From positions 11,654,501-11,718,500 of the forward strand of contig NW_025062476.1 in the NCBI RefSeq assembly GCF_000002995.4: 64,000 nt of DNA. Reading direction: 5' to 3'. Positions 13,260 through 25,300 of the stretch are shown here, in pieces (positions within the stretch are counted from its first letter, which is position 1; every line of letters starts with the position of its first letter). A model generated the notes under the pieces. That model made no database searches and was not told where the DNA came from. It was given only the letters and a program-made list of their open reading frames with translations. The position numbers and the translations under genes were made by a program. The stretch comes from Brugia malayi (Eukaryota > Nematoda > Chromadorea > Rhabditida > Onchocercidae).

Positions 13260-15613
13260 AAGCAAAATGTAATATATAATATAAAATGATGCAATAAAGA
13301 CAATATAAAAATAATATAAAATATAATACAATAATATAATTATATAAATAGTAATAATATAATATATGATATAGTAATATTATTATATAAATGTGGTACC
13401 ATTACTACATATATTATATAATATAATGATATTATTATATATAATTGTATAAATAACAATAATATATAATTTAGTAATATTAATATACAATAATATAGAA
13501 TACTCAAAACAATACAGTATAATATATAATATTATATAATAAAATAATAACAGAAAAATATAAGAATGATAACATAAGAAATAAAATTATAATATAATAC
13601 AATGTAATATAATCATTAGAAAATGTTATAATATAATAATTATAATATATAATATAATATTAATAAAAAAATACAATAATACAGTAATATTATTATAGTA
13701 ATAACACAATTACAATATAAAATATAGCGAACTATAATAATATAATATTAAAAATATAATGTTAAATTATAACATAATATAAAATAATAATATAACAATA
13801 ATACAATATAATATATGATAATAATGTGATATGATATTACATATTATAATACTGTATGATATAAAATAATATAAAATAATGCATAACAATAATAAATAAA
13901 TACGATACAATAACATTATAAAATAATACAGAATGATGTAATAATATAACAAAATTTATTATAATAATATATAATACAATATAACAATAATAATATAATC
14001 TACAGCATTATAATGTATCTAATATAATACAATATAATAAATTGATATAATAATAATTATTGTATTAATAATATATAATATAGAAATAATAACAATAATA
14101 GCAATAAAAATTATTTAATACAACAATATAATACAATATATTAATATAATATGAGTATTTCATATAGAATATAATAATAAAAAAGATATATAATATAATA
14201 ATAATAATTTATTATAATAACACGATAATAATATAATAATATTATAACATAATAATATAATACATAATATAATGAAATATAATAATATAATATTAATAAA
14301 ATAATACAATATAAACAATAAAAAATGATAATAAAATATATAACATATACACGACATTATAGTATAACATATATAATATAGTAGTGATAAATGATATAAC
14401 ATAATATGATTATAGCATGACATATAATATAATATAACAAAGAAATATATTAATACATAATATTAGTACAATATGATATATTATAACATAATGTAACTAA
14501 ATATGTATTAATAGTATAAGATTATATAATAATATAAAATACATTATATGTAATATAATACAATAAAATAATAGTATAGTAAATAATATAAAATAATACA
14601 ATAATATATTATATACATATAAAATAATGTGATATAACATAATAGAATATAATATTATAAATATAATAAAACATGATACTCCAATATTATTATATAATAA
14701 AATGTAAATTAGAATATTATATATATTATTATAATAATAGAGAATAATATATAACATAATAATATAAAATATATGATACAATATAATAATAACTCAATAT
14801 ATAACATAATATATTATACTACATAATGCAATATAATAGATATAATAATTTCATTATAATACTTATATAACAATGGTACATAGAAACATATATAAGATAA
14901 TAATAATATGTAATAATATAATAATAATAATATAATGGAATATATATTACCATATAATGAAATAATACAATTGTAAAATAATAAGAAATATAATAGATAT
15001 AATAATTTGATTATAATACTTATATAACAATGGTACATATTAATATTAATATTAATAATATAATAATATTAATATATTATTAATAATAACATTATAATAA
15101 TATTAATAAAAGTAATGCTAATAATATGCAGTAATATTAAAAATAAAAATAATATAATAAAATATAATATTATGCGATATAATTAATATCACAAATAATA
15201 TAATGCAATATAATGAATATTAATATAATATAACACATAATGATAGTATTATACAACATAATGTATAATCTAATATCATAAAGTATACAACATAATACAA
15301 TTTAATATTAATATATTAAGATATATATTATAATAATATATAGCACAATATAAAATGATATAATTTAATGATAATACAATATTATAATACGATAAAATAT
15401 AATATAAATTATAATACAATGTATAATAATAATGTAGTAAATGTAATATAACATTATAATGTAATGCATATGATATAATAATACTATGATAATATATAAT
15501 ATAACACATATAATAGTATTTTAATATATAATAAAATATTAGTATAATATAATGTAATGTAATATAATATAGCAATATATAATATTACTAATATATTATA
15601 TAACATAATGTAT

Positions 15614-15650
<37 letters not shown>
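13260..15650. repeat. 2.4-kb almost pure A+T low-complexity block
   Basis: The sequence is nearly all permutations of AATAT/ATAATA with isolated G or C. It is not a clean tandem array, but words of 5-11 bases recur throughout. It ends in a perfect (AT)n run near 15620-15643. Open frames rich in Tyr, Leu and Ile on the minus strand are by-products of the composition. Confidence 0.85.
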
Positions 15651-15651
<1 letters not shown>

Positions 15652-16560
15652 AAATACAACAAAAATAAAGTGCTAAAGAGACATAGAAAAATAAAAAGCA
15701 TGCAATTAGTAGAATTACAATAAAGGTATGCAAAAACAAATTAAAAAAAAAGTGACTTAATATATAAATTTTAACACTATGTGGTTACTAGAGAAAGCAA
15801 CCGAAAGTGGCATGCGAAAACAAAACTGAAAAAATGGTTGGGAACTAAAATTAATATATTATTCAATAATAATGATAAGTTAAATTCATAAGCATGCGGT
15901 GAGCAAAATTACAGGAAGAACATGCAGTTATTAGAACTGCAAAAAGACCATGCAGTCAGTGAAATTACAAGAAAGGCATGCATTAACAGTAAGTAAAATT
16001 GTTGTTATTAGTGTGAGCAAAGTTAACGAAATATAAAAGCAGTAATTAAAAGTAACCCAAAATGCATACAAAAACGAAATTAAAAAAAAGCACATATTAT
16101 ATATAACAGTAAGTTAGTTTAACAATAAATTATATAAAGGGCATGCAGTCAGGAAAGCTATAAAAAATGCATGCAACTAAACAAATAAGAAGTGGGATTC
16201 AAAATTACAATTAATCCAAAATATAATGCAAGAATAAGAACTGAATTATCAAAAAAGCATGCAATTATTGGCACTACATTGAATGCATGAAAAAAGAAAT
16301 TAACAAAAAAGATTGAGAACTCTAATAATAAACTGCTATCCAATAATAGCATTAGGTTAAATTGACAAAAAAGCATGCAGTCAGTAGAATCATAAAAAGT
16401 CATGCAGAAAGAAAATTTTGGAAAAGACTCAAAAATACAACTAATCTGAAATATTATGAAATAAATAAAAATTAAATCGACGAAAAAGCATGCGATAAAT
16501 AATATTGTAAAAAAGAAATAACACCAAGCACAGGCATGCAAAAATAAAAAATAGAAATAA
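15651..16560. repeat. Degenerate GCATGC satellite with a ~476-bp higher-order period
   Basis: The palindrome GCATGC or a one-base variant recurs more than a dozen times, usually as AAAAAGCATGCAGTCAGTAG followed by a short A-rich spacer. Near 15920-15980 it is locally tandem at about 28 bp. A longer block recurs: 15806-15915 (GCATGCGAAAAC, GGGAACTAAAATTAA, CAATAATAATG, AGTTAAATTCATAAGCATGC) matches 16282-16400 in the same order with substitutions, giving a period near 476 bp. Confidence 0.6.
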
Positions 16561-17815
16561 ATATTAAAAAAGTTAAGGAAAAATAAGTTAATAAAAAATA
16601 TGGAAAATAATGAAAGACAAACATTTAAAAATTGCAATAAAATTAAATGTGAGCAAAAAATAATTTGAAGTTAAAAATAAAAAATTTAAATAAAAAAATA
16701 ATAAAAAAAGAAAAAAAGATGGACTATAAAACTAAAAGATCCATACAGATCAAAATTAATGCCAAAAATTTTTCAAGTAATTCAGAAAAATTAAAAAATC
16801 AGAAATTCAAGGCCAGGGCATACAAAATAAAATTTACGTTCAAAAGAAAAAAACGAAAACAAATAATTAGAAGCGTTTAAAAGAAAAAAAATAGTTAAAA
16901 ATCTCAAAGGGAATCCGCAAATTTTTCGAGGCTTGTAAAGTACGGAAAATACGGAAAGAAAAAAAAAAGATTTCCAAAAATTCACATAATTTCACTATTT
17001 GGAAAAATATTCTAGAAATTAGAAAATGGGTTATAAGTTCAAAAATTTGTTTTGGAAGTAAAAGAACTTCAGGAATAAATCAAAAATTGGGGAAGATTTT
17101 CTTCTAAATTTCTCCGTGTTTTTATCTCACTCTAGTTTATAAGTTTTATTGGAGGTAGATATACTTTATCTACATCCTTAATTATTTACCCTACCACAAA
17201 AAAAGTTACAATATTAGATAAGAACTGATTCAATTCAAAAAAATGAAAACAAGATACTGATAATTCGATGATATCATTATTTCTCAAGTTGATAATTTAG
17301 TAGCCACAATCAGAACACCAGATTAAATGCAGAGCAAAGTTTTTAAAAATTGCCCAAGCTCCGTTAAAAACAAATTAAAAAAAAATGCTCTATTTAACTA
17401 TCTATATCGAATCATCCTAAACCATTACAAAGCACTAACAAACAGAACAAGTAGAACAAAAAAACTTATTACAATTTAAATAATACAAAATTAAATGCAT
17501 CAAAAGTTGCCAAAATATGGCCTAAATTCAAGCATTGTCAACCAAAAAAAAGAACTTTTAAATATTAAATAAACATAAACTTCAAACAGTAAACAATAGT
17601 TATTAGATGTTTTAAGAAAACAGAAAACTAGAAACTACTAGTAATAGCACAAAACAATTAAAAACATTAAGTTAAAAAAATGAAGAAAATAAAACAAAAA
17701 GAAAAAGAAAACATTTATAATACTGACCAAATGCAAAATAAATATACAACAACAATAAGTTTTCAATACCAAAAAAAAAAAGAAAAAGAAGAAAACAAAA
17801 AACTGAAAAGGACAT
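16561..17815. other. A-rich intergenic sequence
   Basis: A-rich plus strand with many poly-A runs. There is no open frame with protein-like composition and no recognised repeat. It probably continues the degraded satellite region. Confidence 0.45.
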
Positions 17816-17960
17816 AATCGAATTCAAAGTATGTTGCTACCGAATTTAGTTTTGCTACAATCAAAAAAAATCCCATTGGCAAGTTTCTTGATTTTTATCT
17901 ATCATTACCAATGGCTCATTGGGATTGGTCTGTTTCGCTTTCCGAACTTTGAATTCGATT
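17816..17960. repeat. 145-bp inverted-repeat element, MITE-like
   Basis: Perfect 15-bp terminal inverted repeats AATCGAATTCAAAGT (17816-17830) and ACTTTGAATTCGATT (17946-17960) bracket a second, inner pair (CCATTGG near 17872 and CCAATGG near 17909). I see no obvious target-site duplication and no coding capacity. A non-autonomous DNA transposon or a folded regulatory element would both fit. Confidence 0.5.
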
Positions 17961-17989
17961 GTTTTTGTAGTCAAATTAATTTAAAAGAA

Positions 17990-18190
17990 CAAAAAAAAAA
18001 TTTTTTTGATTTTTTTTTTTAATTTTTCGTTTTTTTTTTTTTTTTTTGTTTTTTTTTTACTTTTTTTTATTTTTCTTTATTTTTCTTTTTTTTTATTTTT
18101 TACTATTTTTTTCTCTTTTGTTTTTTTCTTTTTATTTTTTATTTCTTATTTTTTTAATTTTTTTGGTATTTTTTTTTTTTTTCAAAATTT
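17990..18190. repeat. T-rich tract; A-rich on the zinc-finger gene's sense strand
   Basis: About 200 bases of long T runs broken by single A, C or G. It directly abuts the GC-rich 3' segment of the zinc-finger gene, so on that gene's sense strand it looks like a long degraded poly(A) stretch. Confidence 0.7.
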
Positions 18191-18280
18191 ACTAACCCGC
18201 TTGACCGCCTTCGTTGGATAGAGGGTGAAGCATTGGAATAGGCAGCGACAGGCTGGCCGCGTGGGGAGTGCCGAATGGTA

Positions 18281-19687
18281 TTACCGGCCTGCAAAAAAAA
18301 TTCACTGATTGAAAAAGCTGCGAAGTCAACTTTACAAATCTTTCTGTTCCATTCTGGTCCTTTTATTTTTAAACTTCACTCCATGACTTTTCTCACCTGG
18401 AACGAAGAGGTATTGAGCATCCTCTTCTCTCCCCACAAGATTGAGCCGGCGGCGTTTAACCTGCCTTTCGTCCATTACGGCTGCACATGCCCTCGGACAC
18501 CAATCGAGGGCATGGAGTTCTACCGCTGCTGTTCTCTGTGCAGCCGTAAATTCGGGTGGCAACAGGAGGTTATGGCCACAGCGTGCACAAAAACCTGAAA
18601 TATATGTAATTGATGAGTCTCCCAAATTTTAAACGAATTAAATGAGCCAGAAATGATTGAAAATTCCATTTTAAAGCACTTACCGTCCTGTTTATGCTTC
18701 TTGGAGGCGTGAATGCGCCACCCCTTTAACGTTTCAAACTGCCTATCGCAGATACCGCACACTGAAATCAAAAATGTTATATGTAAAGAATGTTTATTAT
18801 AGCTTGGTTGATTTTTTTGATTAAAGTAAAAGCAAGCTAAGATCATTTCACTGGTTGCAATTCTACATATGAATTACCGATAGTAATATTTCCTTCCTCT
18901 CGAACCACCGTGTACGGTTCTGCCTGTGGCACTTCCAATTCTCTTCGGAATTGGTCCGGAAGATCCCCGAAATCTGCGGGGTGAAACACTTCCGGTAATG
19001 CCACAGCCACCGTCGCATGCGTGACTGGAACCGGTATTGTGATCGTCCTTGATCTTCTGAAACAGATTCTTGTGTAATAAATGAAATTTAATACTTTCTT
19101 AAAGTTTCTTGCCTATACATTAAAATAAGGCTTACAGGACGATTTCTCGGATTGCTTCTTCCGGTTCGTCAACGCTGCTTATTTCCATTGGTGGCACCGG
19201 CACCTCAGGGCTCTCCTCACTATCATCTGGCAGAGGGGCCAACTCTGCTTCCGCCAGCCATTGTTCTTCTGCATCGTAACTGTCAGGCAGAGGAGCCCAC
19301 TCTGCCTCTTCTATGTTAAATTCCGGCTCCTGAGGTGCCGGTCCCTCTTCCATATTTTGTTGGGCATTTCGCCCTTCGTAAGCCGCCAAGCGGGTGAGCA
19401 GCATGTCTTCATACTGAAAAGTTTATAATGCTTACTTATCATTCCTTTTTTCAATCTCAGTTTATTCCATTAAAACTTCAAAGCTTAATTACTATTCGGT
19501 ATTCTTAACACAGATATAGCAATTAAGCAACAATACCAAAGATAAATAAAAATCATGAAATAATTACCTGCTGTTTGGCGGAAATGAATTCCTGTAATGC
19601 ACGGAGCATTACAGGTGCATTCTCCAAATACCGGAGAACATCAGATATGTCCGGATGTTCCGGACTTTCTTCAGCCGCAGCAAACAT
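18281..19687 (-). CDS. C2H2 zinc-finger protein with GC-rich exons, 286 aa
   Basis: Six exons join in phase on the minus strand: 19568-19687 (ATG), 19136-19413, 18878-19056, 18684-18761, 18397-18594 and 18281-18288 (last 8 nt, TAA). Residues 40-130 are acidic, Pro/Glu-rich and contain a tandem motif W/L-APLPD. At about residues 194-215 a C-x2-C-x12-H-x4-H finger is visible (CGICDRQFETLKGWRIH), followed by a second C-x2-C pair and a basic KRRR patch, suggesting a nuclear nucleic-acid-binding protein. The finger style also occurs in N-termini of some retroelement proteins, but no reverse transcriptase is near. Exons are far richer in G+C, including third positions, than other genes here, while introns are as AT-rich as usual. 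The last exon stops after two codons, yet GC-rich sequence continues to 18190, so the 3' end may have another isoform. An alternative start lies at 19711. Confidence 0.75.
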
Positions 19688-19721
19688 TTTGCAGAATAAT
19701 CCGAAACACATAATGAAATAA

Positions 19722-19735
19722 TCTGAAATACCCGC
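19722..19735 (-). promoter_or_regulatory. Candidate trans-splice acceptor and GGCGGG box before the zinc-finger gene
   Basis: On the minus strand GGCGGGTATTTCAG ends 35 bases before the ATG at 19687 and 11 bases before an in-frame alternative ATG at 19711. It matches a nematode 3' splice acceptor with no upstream exon visible, as expected for spliced-leader addition. An ordinary acceptor with a missed 5' exon is the alternative. Confidence 0.35.
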
Positions 19736-19739
19736 CAAA

Positions 19740-21539
19740 GTTCACTTAAAATAAGCCATACATCTGTCAAATTAAAGAAATACATAATATTCTATAATAT
19801 AACTTTTTTTTTTCTACAATATAAGAATATTCTACAATATGTGCAAACAATATTTCCTAAGCAATATCCTAAATAGAACTGTTACATGCAAATGTACAAA
19901 TGTAACAATGGTGCACTGTCTTAACCATTATTAGAGAATCGTGACTTTTATGTGCTACGAAAGTGATACGTATAGATGAGATAATCTATGTGATCAAGCA
20001 ACTTATGTCAGTACTCTTTAGTGCGAAAAAAAAACCTTTTTTTTCTTTATCTGCTTTTTGAGCATCTTCTTAGTGGTAGTGCACGAATAGAACTACTCAA
20101 TCTTTGGATCATTTCTAATCTTTTCTTTTAATTAATGTTGATTTCTTCTTGATTTCTGTTCTAATGTATATAAACTAGTAATTTGAAATATCATTAAATT
20201 TGAAATTGCATAATATGCAACAATATAAGCGATTATTTGCTTTTGTAAAGCTCCCGACAATTTCAGAAACAAACTTCATCCACTTTATCATTGTCATCAT
20301 TAGATATTAGCATTTCTTATTTAGGTATCTAAATGATATATATTAGCAAGTGAATTGCTTCTTAATCTCATAATAATTATGAACAAACAATTTGTCATTT
20401 CCCTAGTCGGCCATCATTTATTGTGCATGCATTACATTACTATATTTCTGTTGGATTTTACTTAAAAGAGCAAGAAATTTTAAATATATAAATAACTTTC
20501 GCTTCTCTCATGTTTTATTGCTATTTTTTTTGGTACTTGTATCATTTTTTAACTTTATTATTATAGTTATTTTCATGCTATTAATGACAACAGTATTATT
20601 TAATCATTATGATTATTATTACTATTTAGAATATATTCTGCGCATTCATATTTCTCTTGGTTATGTCAATTTATTGAGCTTGATATTTCACATAACGTCA
20701 TAAATTGTCGTCCTTTCTTCATGTATGATTTCACGATTATAAAATAATAGCAGGAGTTTGTGTTTTTGAATGCATTTATTCCGTTTCTTTTCATCACTTG
20801 AAAAAATTACTTTTTATTTACCTTTTCATATATTTTATTTAAGATATCTCATCATTCGTAACGATAAGAACAATATGATAAATCAATTGATAATGTTTAA
20901 TTATCATTTCATCTCATTTGTATTTTTGAAAATTTTTTTTATTTCTGTTCATCAATTTTAGGAAGTAACATATGAGTTGCTTGATATTTTACTTATAATA
21001 ACTAGTTTAAATTCTTTTCGTACTAATTCTATGCACCATGTTTCATTTATTCAATATTCCACAGTAAATCACATTGCGACCACATAGCTGGAAAAATGAA
21101 AGAAATCGATTAGGCTGTCAACTGTTACCATGGTCATGATCAACCAATCATATGCTTACACATCGCTGGGCAATTCCTTTCTAGAGTTTCTCTTTTTCTT
21201 TCTTTTTTTCTAAATGAATAAATAAAAATATTATATTGAAGACTTCGTGATTAACTTCAGGTTAACATATCAATCAAATATTTTATTTTTCAATACATAA
21301 CGAAGAATTTAGCATATTATAGAAGCAATAATTCTTAGCTTCTAATTAATAGTAAATTTCAAAATTTAGAAATATAATAGTTTCAAGTTGAAGAAAAAAA
21401 GCTATCAAAGATATTGAATTAATGTGTTTAAACTTCGAATGAATGCCTTTAAATGATGTTTTAACATATTTTTCAAATCCCTCATTGGCAAGTTCAAAGC
21501 TGTTGTTATGACAATATCAGTAGAAAGAAATCACATTTG
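19740..21539. other. Intergenic, nothing recognised
   Basis: AT-rich sequence of ordinary complexity between the divergent zinc-finger and DNA ligase genes. No frame here combines protein-like composition with splice signals. Confidence 0.5.
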
Positions 21540-22060
21540 TTGCATTATCATTAAAAGTGAGAAAATCCGGGGTGTACCGGAAGTATTCATATTGACTTCC
21601 AGCACTAACCTATCAGTGCGGAACGATTGGAGGGATGGTGATATTCCGGTCTCATTGAACAAATAACAAAGCTTAATATACCTTTAAAAAATATCATTTT
21701 AAAATGCTACCACTTACACAAAATTACCCCGCACATTCCGCACATATCTCCCACATACTTAAACCCCAAATCATACTTCCAACTTTCTCCTCCTAATCCT
21801 TCCCGCATTTCCGCAATCATGCTCCTCTCTCTCTGTCTTCATCTTCCAATTATTCCTATTACTCTATCGCATCCAATTTATCTTTCTAATTCTCTCGAAA
21901 AATACTTTTCCTCCATGTCTTTATTTCTTCATCTATCAATTTAATTTACTATTTTCCAGCACCTGACAATTTGACATTATTACACACCGCCCGATTCCCG
22001 CCAATTTATAGTATCAATGTTGCATCCTCTCAGCATGCTTCGGCTCTGTGAAACAGCATG
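21540..22060 (+). promoter_or_regulatory. Putative promoter region of the DNA ligase gene
   Basis: This stretch is richer in G+C than its surroundings. It contains an ETS-like ACCGGAAGTA near 21577, a long pyrimidine-biased stretch at about 21715-21990, and TTCCCGCC at 21995-22002, which resembles an E2F site. Replication genes are commonly E2F targets. The assignment rests on position and motif resemblance only. Confidence 0.35.
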
Positions 22061-22352
22061 GGAAGAAATGATTTTCATTCGATGTATTCAATGGTCAAAT
22101 ATTTTAAAAGTGGTGAAATGAGCTAAGGAAGATATAAGCTTAGCATTTTGCTGCATTCATTTAATACTTCAAACTTACATTTCAGATTTTACTCTTTCAA
22201 ACATATTAAACATGTTACAGCAATTTATATATTATTCGAATTGCTCACATTATGGTTACTATTAATACTTTGAGTATTATCATTCATACTGCATGCAATA
22301 TTTCCATAGAATAGGATGTATAGCGATTAGATATAAACAGATACGCTCGGGA

Positions 22353-25300
22353 ATGTTTAGTCAATTGGTTGGAACTACACGAAATGTTGAGAATGATTGG
22401 AAAACAGGAGAAAAGTAAGTCCTGTTTTGTGTAACTTTCTCCTGTTGTTTAACTGTTTCATGTTAATTATAATGCTGTCATTTATATCTTCCATAGATTG
22501 TTTATTTATTTTAGCATAATTCTAGCAAGACTTCAAAATATCTTACAAATACACAATGTAACTTATGACATGAAATGGCATAATGTTTCATGCTGTTGCT
22601 AATTCTTTATAATCAACACCCATTCGTGGTTCTTTATAATCACTTATTGTTATTTGACAAGTATTGTATTACTGAAACATTATTTTGCTAATATCAAAAT
22701 TCATCTAAATAGGAAAAGTTTTGATGAGAAAGTTATTTTTCAAGGGTATTATGAAATTTGAGGAGAATATGGGCAAAAAATTGTTTTTCAGGATACCATA
22801 TCTCTGCTTGGCGAAGACATTCGAAGGTATTGAAGCCACATCATCACGGTTAATTTTTTTTTCTTTTTCTTTTGAAAATTTGCATTTTTTTTGGCTGGTA
22901 ATGAACTTTTTCCTCGATTCTCTTCTTCATCAGTTCTTTGTCATTATCAGATTAAGTGTGAAAAGTAGTATTCATCTGATGTTTGATATGAAAAATAACT
23001 GGTTTATGGCTACTTATGGTTGGTAGAATTAAGAAGAGAAAGTAGAGAGTAATGTGGGAAGAAGTGATAAGATTTTGCTTACTAACCGTTTTTGCAGTGA
23101 AAAGTTACCGAGTATAAATGAAAAAGGAACTCATTTCTACTTGAAAATAACTGTTAAACAAGTTTGTCTTTCAGGTTGGAAATAGTTAAAATATTGGCCA
23201 GTTTTTTTATGAAAGTAATAGAACGAACGCCAAGCGAACTGGCAACTTGTGTTTATTTGTGTGTGAATAAACTTGGCCCAACATATGAAGGAATGGAGTT
23301 GGGCATTGCTGAAGGAGCTTTAATGAAAGCCATCGCCCAAGCGACTGGTCGTAAGGTGTTTTAACTTTGTAAAAAACTTATTTGGAAGTTGTAATTTTGG
23401 AAATTCTATCATAGTTTCGATTCAAATTATGAAAACAGTGGATATTTAAGATTGATAAACTGAAGGAGGATCTAAACCAAAAAGGAGATTTGGGTTTGGT
23501 TGCGCAAATGAGTCGAAGTAATCAGCGTATTTTGTTTACTCCGGCTCCTCTTACTGTAACTGCAGTTTTTCATAAACTGCAAGATATGGCAAAAACTTCC
23601 GGACATATGGTAAGTGTATATGGAACAGAGTAAATGAAATGGAATTTCATGTTTCTTGCTTCGTTAACTTTTAACGAATTTAATTTCGAGAAAATAGGAA
23701 TTTTGTTTTAACATATTAGAATTCTTGCGAAAAGTTCATTAATTTATATCACGGGCCTTTTTGGAAATTAATGCACTCGGCAACATACGGTCTCAATTTA
23801 TGGCAACAGTGAGTTTTTCCATCCTGTGAATAACAAACTGCTTGTTCTTCTACCTATTCTCTTATTTCCTTATTTCGTGGATTCCAGGCAATGAATAAAA
23901 AAGTGGATATGATCAAATCACTTTTGGTTTCATGTCGTGACTGTGAAGCTCGTTATCTGATAAGATGTCTGAGCGGGAAGCTGCGAATTGGTTTGGCAGA
24001 ACAATCAATACTTGCAGCTCTTGCAAACGCATTCACTGATTTTGAAATCAAAAAAACTGGTTAGTAAATTACAAATTTAATACTTCATATAATGTGAGAC
24101 TAACTAATTCTGGTTGTCTTCAGTATTTATTATAATCACTATTAAAACCATAGAATTTTGATGTGCAATTTTATATTTCAATATTCAGACAAAGAATTTT
24201 CACAAGAACTGACATATCCATTCAGGTTAAATCTCAAAATTTGTTATAGACTTCCTCGAATCTTGTGCTTCTTCAATCTCTAAAGTTTTTTTTTCCTTTC
24301 TATATTTTTATTATATTGAGGTGAAAAACTGAGCTGTGAAAAAATGAAGGAACGGCAAGCAGAGGATATATTACTATTGAGGAGTACATACAGGTAAAAT
24401 TTCTATTCTTGACTGTTGATCAGTTTTTCATTCAAATGATTTTGTTTTACTTTTAGCGAGTGTCCAGATTATGAAAAAGTAGTCGCAGCGGTGCTGAATG
24501 GTGGTCTGTCGAAGTTACCAGAAAAATGCAAAATCACACCAGGTAATTAATTCCTTATAAAAAGCATTTGTAAATTATATAAACTCCCTAAAAAATTTCA
24601 CTTTGCTATTATGCATCTTCATGAAGTTTTCAGTTGTGATTTATTGTTATGTCTTCTTTCTACAATTTATTTAGCTGTTAAACCTGTTAAGACAAATGAG
24701 CATGCTCTCAGGTTTCTCTATGAATTTTGCAAAACCTAAGTGTATGCTATTCCGCTTTATTCTCTTAATCTATTTATTTGGTGAGGTATACCTGTAAAAC
24801 CCATGTTAGCACATCCAACAAAAGGAATTGCTGAAGTGCTAAAACGTTTTGGTGGATCTGTTTTCGCTTGCGAATTTAAATACGATGGCGAAAGAGCTCA
24901 AGTAAAAATTATTTTTTTTATCGCGAAAGTATATGTTAATTATTATTTAGTTGCACTTAACTTCGTTTTAAGAGGTTATATGCGATTTTCTATTCATATT
25001 GTTCACTAACTTTTCTCTTTTATATTATTGCACTCCACCTTTTGCCAAATGGTGACATTTGATCTTTTAACTTACTCTGATTCAAAATATTTATGAGTGC
25101 AAACAATTTATATATTATGGTTCCGTTGCAGATACATTATGATTCATCTGGTATTAAAATATTCAGTCGGAATCAAGAAAATAATACTGACAAATATCCG
25201 GATCTGAAAGAACTTTTAAAACAGATTATGGATGAGGAGACGACATCTTTTATTATTGATTCGGAAATTGTTGCATTTGATCCTATACACGAAACGATTT

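Noticed and set aside
13767..15575. Several long minus-strand open frames rich in Tyr, Leu and Ile
   Set aside because: They lie wholly in the AT-only block, where stops are rare by composition on that strand; no splice signals, no domain and extreme low complexity.
16158..16637. 159-codon minus-strand frame that looks like a membrane protein (Phe/Leu/Cys-rich)
   Set aside because: It falls in the degenerate satellite; the Phe and Cys come from repeated A-rich and GCATGC words, and there is no start context or exon structure.
17831..18022. 63-codon plus-strand frame
   Set aside because: It spans the inverted-repeat element and runs into the T tract; composition is explained by those.
24189..24225. 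A 37-nt exon in the ligase gene with good splice signals
   Set aside because: Including it breaks the reading frame into the next exon, and the family alignment needs no residues there.
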